Notes under the pieces: generated by a model
Database searches by the model: none
What the model saw: only the letters and a program-made list of their open reading frames with translations
Told to the model about the DNA's origin: nothing
Source of the DNA: Nematostella vectensis
Lineage: Eukaryota > Cnidaria > Anthozoa > Actiniaria > Edwardsiidae
Length of the DNA: 64,000 bases
Assembly (NCBI RefSeq): GCF_932526225.1
Contig: NC_064038.1
Location: forward strand, 13,513,070 to 13,577,069
Direction: 5' to 3'
Shown here: positions 43,951 to 55,818 of the stretch, piece by piece
How the letters are laid out: every line of letters begins with the position of its first letter
How positions within the stretch are numbered: the first letter of the stretch is position 1
Program-made: the position numbers and the translations under genes

Positions 43951-46392
43951 TATGGGATCCTAATCTTTGTTTATCTAGCTTTACTCAGCTGCAGTACTCA
44001 GCTTCTTTAAGTCTAACCAGTCTCAGTTTAACAGCCCCTCATCCTTGTAAGCCTATGAAAAAATTTCAGTCGTGTTTTACAAAGTCTTTTGTTACTTTAA
44101 AACCAAATTATGTAAATTTTGTTTTGTTCTCGCGAAGTAACGTCTAGCTAACCTGGATAATTTCCTTTGAGTTATCTGATTTCTATCCTTTAGTTGTCTC
44201 TTCTTTTCTTGGCTTTTTTTTTTTTTTTTTCATTCACGTCTTGTTCCCAGACCTTTCTCGGCATTTCCCAAAATAACATGATGAGAGGCTCGCAGAATTC
44301 TGGGACCAACAACGGCTAAGGACAATGCATGCGCGCAATACTAAAAATGACGTCACGCTCAATAGTCTAAAGAACTGGTTGTCATAATAAAGAAGTGAAA
44401 AGAGTACGAGTGTGTCTTTGGTCTCCCCATATCTCTTCCATATCTCCCAAAGAAAAAGCAACCTCTGAACAGCAAAGTTGTGATCTTTTCAATGCCCTAA
44501 AAAAAACTCGGGTTGCCGTGAAGGGAAGTTTCAGTCCCTCTTCTTGTTTATCCTTGCATTATCTACAGATAACATTACAAAATAAAGATCCAAAAACATA
44601 CAGCCATCCATAGAGTACCAAAATAAATCGTTAAAAATTTCAAAGGGATTATTAAACGGATGCAAACGAATTTTTTCTACCAGCTCTATAGCTGCTAGGA
44701 TAACAAAATGGCGGGTGACAGAGCTGTTGTCTTGGGTCAACGCCGTCTTTTCATGTGCCGTCCCAGATGCTTGCACATGATAATAAAATAATCACTTGAT
44801 GCATTTCCCTGCATTTGAACAACACATTAAAATCTAGATCAGTATATTTTAGAAAATCTTCTTTTTATCGGGACTTTAACAAAAGGTTTTCTGCCCTGGT
44901 TCGTGTTTGGCAAAAGTAAAAATCGTCCGAGGGTCTGAAACAAGGTTTTTCTCAGCCTAGACCTAAGCGTTCCGATGTGCTAACATTTGTGACGTCACAG
45001 GCTCTTACCCAGGCCCAAAGCTGCCTCACGGTTAACAGCCGCCTATTGTAGTTCTAACGCTTTATGTAACAAATCAACACTAATGTAACAAAACAGCTTA
45101 CGATTAATGCAATAGACTTTCAACGCTGAATATAGAAACAGAAATTTAATAACCACGAATTGCGATTGAGCTCAAATAGAAAGTAGCAAGGCAACCATAT
45201 TGTGGGTAAGTCGTGTTAGGGTCAAATGGGGAAGCAACAAAGAGACCACGTGACTTATTGACGGTTGAAAAAATATAAATAAAAAATCTCAAAAGCCTCC
45301 TCTAATCAGCAGATGGGAATGGATGCTTGTTGCCCCTGTTGTTTGTTTGTTGTTGTTGTTCTTTTGTCCCCTTCTTCCCAAGTGGCTAAGGTTACTTTTG
45401 TTATTTTGCTCGCGAGTGGGGTCTGATAAACTATCAGGCCGGCATGGTATGGAGCATAATGGCATGGTCTGAGCATAAAGCATAATGCCGTCATAATGGC
45501 AACATTTTCAGCATAATTTTAGCATAATGGTAAGAAATAATTTATAAGAGAAAAATATAAAATCCGGCATGAATTTGTTCTCTAACTAGATGTATTGTTA
45601 TCATTTTTTTAACACCATTTTAGAGTTGTAGTGGCCTTCTTTACAAGTAAATAATTACACAAATGTGGCGTTCTAAGCTTTAAGATTGTTTTTTTAGGGG
45701 GGGGGGAGGATTTTTTGGGACAGCATCACTAGAGAATAACGGCACGAATATAATTTTGAACATAATGACGCAAAAATTTAACCCCCCTTTTCCTAAATGC
45801 CATTTGTTTTAAGTGACATTATGGATAACTTATCATTCGTTCACTATGACTCACAGATTAAATGAGCTCGCGTCAATTGAAGAATATACCCTATTGCGAA
45901 AATACGTTTAGCCTTCAATGAAGCCGCTGTTATACGTAACAAATAAGTAGGGGAAGACATTACTTTTTTTAATTTTATATTTTGCGTGAATGTCAAAAGC
46001 CACGGATTGCCTAATGGACATACTGATTCTTCCTCCAGGTACTCAATTTCTTAATGCTTGGTGACAATTGGCGTTATTTATTCCTGTGATCGTAATAGAA
46101 TTTATTAAAAAGCCAGACATGGATTGATTAAGCCTTTTTAAAATCCCAATTTGTAGAGCATCTATATATGAAAAGAGCGGTATTTATGTGTTCCGCCTTA
46201 CGCTAGAGCCTTTTATGTGCGATTACCGCATTATTGCAAAAGACAGGTGCATGGAATAAACTACGTGACTGAACTTGCCCCCTATCGCGACGCTCTATTA
46301 TGCGAGCAGTCACTGAATAAACCAATTATCAAAAATCTCAAAAGTTACGCACATATTTCCCCAGTTTGTATCAGAGGGAAGGGGTCGTGGGC

Positions 46393-46548
46393 AGGCCCGT
46401 ATCCAGGATTTTAAACGGGGGGGGGGGTTTGTTTACCCATTTAGCGGACAATTTTCTCTTCCCAGCTTGCAGTTGTACTCAATTTTCCTTCATCAGGTGG
46501 TTCTTCCGAACCCCCGGAACACCTCCCCCCCCCCCCCCCGTTTGGGTA
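46393..46548. mobile_element. CAGGCCCGTA-terminus element, copy A
   Basis: Starts CAGGCCCGTATCCAGG; shares TTTAGCGGACAATTTTC- and CTTCCGAACCCCC-type internal sequence with 62179-62391. The right end is degenerate in a C-run. Confidence 0.6.
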
Positions 46549-46719
46549 GGGAGGGAGTTTATTTTTTTTCTGAACAAAAAAACGTTTGATGTAGTAAAAT
46601 AGAAGTTCGACAATCTGAACTTCCATGGGGACCAAAGCTAATAGAAGTATTATTAAAACCGAAAATTTGGCAGAGTCGAATTGCAGTTTTTGGTGTATTG
46701 TATAAAATGTATACAAGAT

Positions 46720-47030
46720 GCTTTCGCTTTACACAGTGTTGCGTGCTTCTGTAGAGTGTTGCGTATTGCAGAAGGAAGTGTCTTGTGTTCTTGTTGGAAG
46801 TGTTTCTCTAAAGAGTATATGCATGTTGATGTAGAGTGATGCGTGTTGCTGTTAACAGTGTTGCGTGTTACTGTAGAGAGTACCGTGTGTTGCCGCAAAG
46901 AGTGTTGCGTGTTGCTGTAGCGAGTACCGTGTGTTGCCTTTGAGAGTGTTGCGTGTTGCTATAGAGTGTTGCGTGTTGCTATAGAGTGTTGCGTGTTGCT
47001 ATAGAGTGTTGCGTGTTGCTGTAGCAATCT
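46720..47030. repeat. Minisatellite GTGTTGCGTGTTGCT
   Basis: About 13 units of roughly 21 bp: GTTGCTATAGAGTGTTGCGT with variants. The core GTGTTGCGTG is shared with the array at 21815-22215. Confidence 0.85.
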
Positions 47031-48163
47031 TTTCTGCGTGGAAAGAACAAGCAGCAACTCAATAACAGATGGTCATGGTCCCTGCCCTCTGATTGGCTTA
47101 TTTATTTATATCTCTGTTTTTATGAGCTCATTTATGACTATTTGCATTCATGGAGAATGCTCTAAAGCCCACACTATGTTAGTTCAAAAAATAAATGAAA
47201 ATTCATTAGTTTCTGAAGAAAAGTCTTGACATTTGTCGCAATAACCCGATAGGAGTTAAGAGCTGCAGAAACTAAATTTGTTTTGCCACTATTATTTTCA
47301 CGACACAAAGAAAAACGTTACCACCGTATAACTAACACATAGTGGCGTTTTTAAGTTCTACTTCACACAAAGTCCAGTGACTCATCGTGCAGAATGAAGG
47401 CCAAACAACAGGAAATGAAACTAACATAGCTTTAATTATTCTGAAAGAATATCTGCCGGCCATAGAAAAAAGCTTAACAACTCTCTCTTATTCAGATCTG
47501 GTGACATCATGCACTGTCTAATAAGCACGTAGCGAATAGAAAACAAGAATTGCCTGTTCTACAATTCTTGCTAACATCTCACTCCAAATTATCCGCTCAA
47601 AAGCTGATAAAAACATATAATGATCTGGAAAAGCTGTCTATCTTTTTAATTCAGATAGTTAATGCAATTGATAGCCCAGGGCTGAATTTCGCTTTTAATG
47701 GAATAAAGATTTTTATTGCAAACTTTGTCTTCTGCACTTCTTTTGTAAAGCGCAAACAAAACGAGTAATTCCTCTCTTTAGCCTTAGTGAGCTATTTATT
47801 CTTGCAAAAACAAAAGATTATTCCCATTTGGCAGAATTAAAAATGAGTCTTTTTGATATATATTTGCTTGTGTATCGGGGGCCAACGGGGATTTGCGAGC
47901 GTTCGCCCCAACACGAGGGGCCTATTGTAAGAGAGATAGATGTTGACTCAAATGGGCGCTTTTGATTGGTCTATTTTGGCAGCTGGTTTCAAAGCAACAC
48001 CCCGGTCAATAGAAATTAGCATTTCGCTGTGTTTGTTACGATCGCACAAGCTCGAATTTTTTGCGCAAAGAAGTTAGCTCGGATATTTCGGATCTAAATC
48101 AAAACTAGGCTTTGAAATCATGCTTTGCTTACGATAAAATAACCTCTGTCCATGGAATAAGCG

Positions 48164-48183
48164 ATGCAAGAGCCGTCTCACAG
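48164..48183 (+). CDS. KSR: KSR exon 1: 20-nt first coding exon
   Basis: Encodes MQEPSH plus two bases of Ser. An in-frame TAA lies six bases before the ATG (3 bases intervene), so coding begins here unless a different 5' exon is used. G is at -3. Donor CACAG|GTATGG. The His is the first zinc ligand of the C1 domain, and the phase-2 end matches exon 2. Chosen by phase and C1 spacing. Confidence 0.65.
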
Positions 48184-51100
48184 GTATGGGAGCTGGAATT
48201 CCCCAATTTAAAGAATTTCCCGTTTTTCTGACGTTTGTAATTCGGGGGCCGTGAGTAAATGCAATTTGTTCAGATTGATCGCTAGCTAAATTGAACGCTG
48301 CCTCAGTATGCTTTTGAAATCGTGAAAATCGTGTAACTTTGCGTTATTCGGCGACATGGAGGTATCGGAGCTGCGGAGGGATCTTTTGCACGTACGATTT
48401 CCGCGATATTGTTTTCACTTAAACGCAATCACCAGTAAAACATCATCTCATGTTTTTATCCTGTTTTTCAGTTTCGCCAAGTCAATTCTATGTCGCAGGT
48501 CGTGTGACGCTTGCAGACGTGTTATAAGGTTTTGGGGGGTTAGGTGTAAAGATTGCAAGTAAGTGAATTTCTCTATTTATTTTCACTAAGAAATACATCG
48601 TAACGCAAGGGAAATATATGATGTGTTCATTTTAACAACCTCGATTTTCTGAGTAATTGGTCCAAGGATCTGTTTTGTATGTTGGCGTAAAATGTGATTC
48701 TCATTTATTGTTCAATTTCTTTTAGTTTAAAGTGTCACAGGAAATGCTACGCAGCCTCTTTTTCACCGTGTAGTACTACACGGCGACCTCGCAGGTGTAA
48801 GTTGACTTGGTGCTTGCATTAATATTGATTTCTTTACGAGTTTTCCATGATGAAAACAAAATCTTATATTACATTTGTTTTCTTCTAAAGCTACATGCCA
48901 AGTTCGCTTGTGGAGAAGAAGTCATTTTGGAAAAGATGTTAAAAGACCTTCGGATACCGGACGCGGCCTGGCTCAAATGCGAGAAAATCAGAACATTTTA
49001 CCTCGAAAATACACGGACGCCAAGGGCAGGATACGCCAAAAATTGATCAATGGACTGTACGATTCATTTTGCTATAGTCCAAGACAGGCTCTAGACCTGT
49101 ATCCATCTGTAAACACTCATGCAACAACAAAAGCGACGGTGCACAGGCAGCAGGCCGACTCCCCGCTTGCCTGCTCACCAGCAAGATACACAAGAGATGG
49201 GGACCTTATGCACGATAGCCCTCGTAGATTTACTTCTCCCGCACACGAACAGTATCTCCCATGTCCACATGCGTGGACCAGAACATACTCTTGTTCCAGC
49301 AGAACATCGAACATCACTTCATTCACGGGCTCGTCGGGGTATTCATCCATGCCGGCATCTTGCCCGTCTTCCGCGAACTCTCACAGAAGCTGCTCACCGA
49401 CACCAGACTTCTCGAACATTCGGTCGCTTACTGCGACGTTAGAGCGATACAATGTGGAAGAGGAGCTGGAATTAGTTGAAGATGAGGAGTATACAAGTAC
49501 GGGAGACTGGAGAAAGGCTTTCTCGACCTATAGTTTGCCTGCTACCTGGCCGCTCACGAGGAAAAACACATCGATCAAGGAAAACACGAGGCGAATAGTC
49601 TCAGGTCAGATATGGTCTATACCCTGGTTTGATCAATATTTTACCAGGGAAATTTAACATGTTAGATATATTTATCCCTACACGTGGGGCGATGTTTTAG
49701 AAGAAAAATTATTTAGATAATTTTTTACCAGGCGGTTAGCTGTTTTTTTTCCTATATCATCATGTTTGAATTAATGTTTTATCACGATAATATTTTCAAG
49801 CTCGATATAGCATTTTGATTAATGTTTTCGGTAAGTGTCCCTTATTTATCTAATCATTTGTCTTTATTCGCAAATAGCAAATACAGTATAATGATAATAG
49901 TCCGCATATTGAATAATTATCAAAATGCTACTCTTTTTTAAAAATACCAGCAATCGAAAATATTCGCTAGACATTGATGATCATGAAAAGACACAAAAAC
50001 ATGTGATGTTTTGTTTGGCAAGCACTAAAATGGTTTCTTGCGAAAACCGCGAAATGGCTTTCTTGCCTGATAACTGGCTATATAAAGCAGTACGAAGCCC
50101 CAACGTCAACTTTTAATGAAATTTATGGTTTTCTAGCGAGACAGATCTATATTTTGATGCTTCGTTAATCTTATTTGTGACATGTTTAGTCGCAAATTCA
50201 GCAATTAGACTACACAGTCTTAAGAGGGACCCTTACGTTTTTACCAAGTAAAAATTATGAAGTATAACCAAATCAAAGCTTAGAAATGAATCCAAAAGGC
50301 CCATTGTCATTCCAGCGATGACTCTTGTTCCCTACTAAGTGTATGGGGGTTGATTACTAGGCGACTGGGAATGGTTACGCAAGAGACATAATATAGAATA
50401 CTCTTAAAAAGTGGTTTGCGCAAGACGGTGAACTTTTCGATAGCGGACTACCAGTAGGAATTGTAAAAAGGATCGCGTTTTATGCTGAGAAGAACGAGAA
50501 TAATATTTGCTTTTAATATCTTTATTTACATTGTAAGTGTAAAATTTTCTGCCGACTCACGAAGAGGGATGATAATAAGTATAAGCTGTCTTGTTTGTCA
50601 AGTTTGCTGTGAGCTTGATTTTTCATCACAGACTCAAAATATATGCAGAGAATAAGCTGTAAGAAGGCATGACCATGCAAATGACTAAAAAGACTTCAAA
50701 TATCATTTTGAATTCCGAAAACCCAAAACATTCACTGATTGGTTGACTTAATTTGATTGATAGTTGTCAATAAAAGATGGCACTAACTGAGCTCTCTAAG
50801 AAAGGAACAAATTATTTCAAATTTTGATTTATTTTCCTTGACAGTGTAAATTAGGCGCACAATATCTTAACTTTGAACTGTGTTCGTCTGGCCCCTGTAA
50901 TGACAAAAAATGACAAGTGTAACGAGGGAGATGTGTCGATACAGATATCACCATGGCAGTTCATCCGAGTAAGTCGGCTTGGTGGATAAAAGGCTGTGAT
51001 TTGTCTACAATAAGTTAGATTTGGAAGAAGCACCACTTGGGAAGACTCAGACAAAGAGCAGCATTATGTCATCCGAGTAAGGAGTGACCAATATCTTTCC

Positions 51101-54100
51101 TCGGAGTGATATAAAATCTTATCACTCTTGAGGGCAGATTTCACGGAGACATTGTCATTTTTAGGTTGCAGATTTTTAGCTCAAATGCGATGTGAATATC
51201 AGCCGATCCAAGTTGAATATGACAAGGTGCTAATTAGCGCAACGAGTTTTATTCTCATATGATAGCTGTGCATAATATATTTTGGTCCCGCCTATGAAAA
51301 ACCTCTATAAACCTAAATAAACCCGAGAAGTTGAGAAAGAACCCGGTTTTTGTTTTGACGCGATCTAAATATTATTTAGAGAAAGTGTCTTTGCTTTTTT
51401 GGTAGTTTTTAATTGCAGTACCGCTTCTTGGGGAGTGTTTGCGGGCAAGCACAGTGCGCATGCTCACCGCAGGCTCACAATATGACCGCTGTGTTTATGT
51501 TAGGCAAACTGTAGATGAGGTAACATAGGAAATCGACGAGCCCTTTATAAACTCTTGCCTAACTTTTTTTAAATGACAGATGAACCAGAAGTTATTTAAT
51601 GATTTTGACAACACTACTACTGTACATGGCGGTAATAATCATCTTAGGGTAGTTACCCGACGGAAATATAATACAGCTGTTCAAAGCGTGCTCGCAAACA
51701 TTGGTGCATTCAAGCGGACTCCTACTTACTTACTAACATTCACATATTTATGATATTATGTGATATAAATAGAAGCATTCTATATAAGTATAAGAGTTTA
51801 TCCACACTCCTCAACTTAACTTTCTAACCAGCTTACTCTAACAAGCGCAAGAGCGAGTTAATACGCAGATCAAAGACAAACACAAGCATTTTAGGTAAAA
51901 AAACAAACCAGGCCCGTACCCAGGGGGTACGAACGCACCCCCCACACAACGACCGAAGGTCCACTTTCGGTTTCCGATGGACATTATAGACAAAAACTAT
52001 GAAGAATTAGTTAGATCACTCTTGTATATTATATAGCCAAATCCGACAATAAACGTCCCGTGGATGTACTGCAAAGACCTTAAAAAAACCTTTTTGTTCT
52101 TTTGGGGATGGTCAGATTTGTATCAAAGAACTCATTCCATCCCTCTCCCCCCACTTTTTCTGATTTTCTGATCCTGTGTACACGGGCCTGCAAACACAAG
52201 CATTTTATGTAAAAAACAAACACAAGTGCTTCAGGCAGTTGCAAGTGAAAATCGGAAAATTAGGCGCGTTGCGCATGCGTCCTAGTAGAACCACCCTCCT
52301 TGGTCTCAGGGCTACGGTATAATTGTCACATGGGAAAGGGATGAGATTTAAGTTTTTATTAATCTCTGAATAAAAAATCGTTCAGATATACTGCAAAATT
52401 CATCCAAGTTCCATGCATTTAGCGGATCATCAAGCGTGTTCTTTAGCTTCTTTGACGCCGTTACTGTAATTTTCTAGATAGTTCTATGGTTTATTTATCA
52501 TCTCTTATACACCAAGGTTCAAACTTTCCTCGAGCATTTTACTCAATTGCGGACATTAGAAAGAAATTAGTAGATGGTGTGGGAGTGAAAAACATTGGCT
52601 TGAGTCACGGTTGTGACGAAGCAAACATGCTGCCAACCACACACGGTTATGACGCCTCGTTACCTAAGGCCTGGGTTAAACTAGGTCACATGTAGCGCGT
52701 GATATGTCGCCTGCATGTTACCCAGAGAGACATTGTAGCGCTCAACAAATCTTTAAGCAGCTACAAAAACATATTTCTTGGATAGTTATATAAGAAACAT
52801 TTCGTGTCGCGCTCTACAAAATTTGTTGCGCGCTACATGATTTTGGTGGTGGCTTAACTAGGAAACATTTAGGAGACATTTCGCACGCTATATGTCGCGC
52901 TCGACATCTCGCCTAGTTTAGCCAGGCCATTATTTTTTATAGCACACTTTTGTAATTTACTGTATACTACTAAATTGACGACGAGGAGTCGCTAATCTCG
53001 TCTGGTGTTATTCTTTTTTTCGAAGGGTAATGTTTAATCATTTCTATTTTGGTGTTTTGTTTATTTTTTAAACATGGGTACAGATCGGTATTTTATGAAC
53101 TTTTCTTTTCTTTCTAACATGGGGAATTTATTTATTTATTTTTCCTTGTCTTTATCGCGGAGAACATGTTAGACTGACCGTGCATTTGTTTGCCAAGAGA
53201 GTATTTGCTGTTTATGGTCCCCTTGTCGCTCCAAGGCTCCAAGTTATTGGCCATCGTGTTGTTTGTGTGTAGCCTCGGAGGCTGAAAGGTGGGGGCGGGA
53301 GGGGAGGGGTTATTTTCAATTTACGCCGTCACATTTCTGTAACGGCGTAATACGTTAGCATGTTGCTATAATAATAAGAATCTTATAATCATTTTAAACG
53401 ATTCTGTTTTATTTGCAGTTGACAATTGTCAGACGAGCAGTGAACGACGGGAGTACATGCGCCTGTAAGTGGGTTTTTTTTATGCCATTCGTGATAACCC
53501 TATTCAGACCGGGCTCTTTCGGCTCCCCATCCGTAACTTTTCAACCATTGGAGCTATTACGACTAAATTTTCAAAGAATCATAATCTTACAAAGAGGGAA
53601 AAAATTATATATTGTGTTGCCATAGCCATAGCAACACAATATGACGCCATTTAAGGATTGATTATAAAAAGCCTATCTTTTGAAATTTTATAGGACATCT
53701 ATAAAATCCAAATCAGTTATCATAATCAGTTCGTATTCAAAAAGAGACCGAAATTCTTAAAAAAAATAATTGTATTTGTGACGTCACGATTGAGCAGAAA
53801 CAGGCAATATTTCTGTTTTAGATGTATTTCTGTATGTCGTTTTTAAATAATCTTATTATCTTGCAGTAGACATATATAATTAGTGACACTGTTTCTATGA
53901 CAACAATATATGACATCTGTGACGTCATTGATTGGCATGATACCTCATAAGTTTGCGAATGGACTCTGAATTTTAGCAATAATTTAAATATACTTCCCAA
54001 AAAGGGTTTTTTAATACTTTTTATTTTCAATAGAGAATTTTTTTTGTCAAATTTAGATGTTAGTTAAAAAACACAGATATTTTTAGCTAATTATGCGATA

Positions 54101-55782
54101 TCAGCATCCGCCATCTTGGATCCGCCATCATGGATTCAATAAAAGTTGTTTATTTTAACCAATAAAAACTGGGTAGCATAATCTAAAGCTTTTTGACAAT
54201 AATTAATCTTCGTTTCAAGTTGTATTAATGATTTCAGGTCGATATGAATGTTTTTTGCTATTTTTAAAAGCACTATCTATTTCGGGAAGGTCAAAAATAG
54301 GGGATTTGCGCAAAGGGATCACGCGACCTTTTTGGGTGGCAAATTCAAAACAAAATGATCAAACAAAAAAAAAATAAGTTACTACGCCGGCAACACCAGA
54401 GAACGACGAAGAAATAAAATCTTTAAATAAAACTAAACCCTTTCTGTTTTTTTCGTAAGCGCTGTACTGTTGTTTTGCTGAGCGATAGTTTGCCATCCAA
54501 ACAATCAAAAACACCCAAAAACACCACCCCTCCCCAAAAAATAGAGATGTAAATTTTTATTGTTTTTTTTTTCAAAACTTGGTATAGAACGTTTATATGA
54601 CATGGATTTACGACGTTGAGAACGTCTTATTAATAGTTGATCTTAACGACTACCTTAAATGTCTTAAAACCTTGTTGCTATGGTTACCAGGGTACACATA
54701 ATAAAATTTTGTTTACACCAAACTGATCCCAAATAAATTTTAGGAAAATTCGTCAAATGTCAATGCTCTAGCCCTACTAGTTCAAGAGTTTTTACAGCTC
54801 AAATTTGATGGGGGCCTCAAAATCTCCCCCCTCCGGTCTGAATAGGGTTAAAAGCTCAATAGTGAATTGTGTGCCCCTCCACAGATTCCCTCCATTTGAC
54901 GAAAACGATGAGGAGAACATTATAAAGGTACATGAAGTGTCTCCCTTTCTGCTATTCTCCCTAAGAAACCCTCATCCTCTTGTCTCCCCCCTCCCCCCCT
55001 AAAGAAGACCCCTCTCCTCCCTAGCGACCCCTCCTGCCTCCTCCCCAACCCCCTTCACCTCCCCCTAGGAACCCCTGCCTAACCCCCTCCCCCCCCCTAG
55101 GAGCCCCTGGCCTAACCCCCTTCACCTCCCCCTAGGAACCCCTGCCTAACCCCCACCCCCCCCCCCCCCTAGGAGCCCCTGGCCTAACCCCCTTCACCTC
55201 CCCCTAGGAACCCCTGCCCTAACCCCCTTTACCTCCCCCTAGGAACCCTGCCCTAACCCCCTTCACCTCCCCCCTAGGAATTCCTGCCCCAAACCCCTTC
55301 ACCCCCCCTAGGAACCCCTACTCTAACCCCCACCCCCCCCTCCTAAGGAACCCCTAGCGTAACCCCCTAGAAATTCCTCTCTATTTCTTAAGGACCCTCT
55401 TCTCTCTCTCCTTCCTAATAAGGGCAACAGCAACAAAATTGCGCATAGATGTTACGTTTGTGTTTATTTGAGTCCAATTTAGTAATCATAACCGTTAGAT
55501 CGATCGATATATTTTGGTGTAGGTGTATTTTTAGGAGATGATATTCCATGCTTGTGCATGTTTCAAAAAGTCTCAAGCTGGTAAATTATATGCTGTAGCA
55601 TCGACTGTTTTGCTCTTTGCAGAAATCGTTGAAAGAATGGAACATCCCCTATTCTGACCTACAGTTCGGCGACAAGGTTGGGATTGGTCCCAAGGGTCAT
55701 GTGTACAAGTAAGTAAAGATTTTCCTCAGGATAATGGTGATAAATGATCAAGATTATTATTATGATAATTTTAAGGATGGTG

Positions 55783-55818
<36 letters not shown>

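Larger units (their letters stand above)
41041..48163. other. CRTC-KSR intergenic region
   Basis: No gene was recognised on either strand. Contains MITEs at 42156-42400, 43574-43950 and 46393-46548, a minisatellite at 46720-47030, a dispersed repeat at 41263-41340 (partner 62519-62606), AATAAA at 42856 and consensus TGACGTCA sites at 44348 and 44990. 47870-48163 is the likely KSR promoter and 5'UTR. Confidence 0.6.

Noticed and set aside
48356-48471. ATG-initiated upstream extension of KSR exon 2
   Set aside because: Reading through would destroy the His-x11-Cys spacing of the C1 domain; TTTTTCAG at 48471 is a strong acceptor in phase with the exon at 48164.
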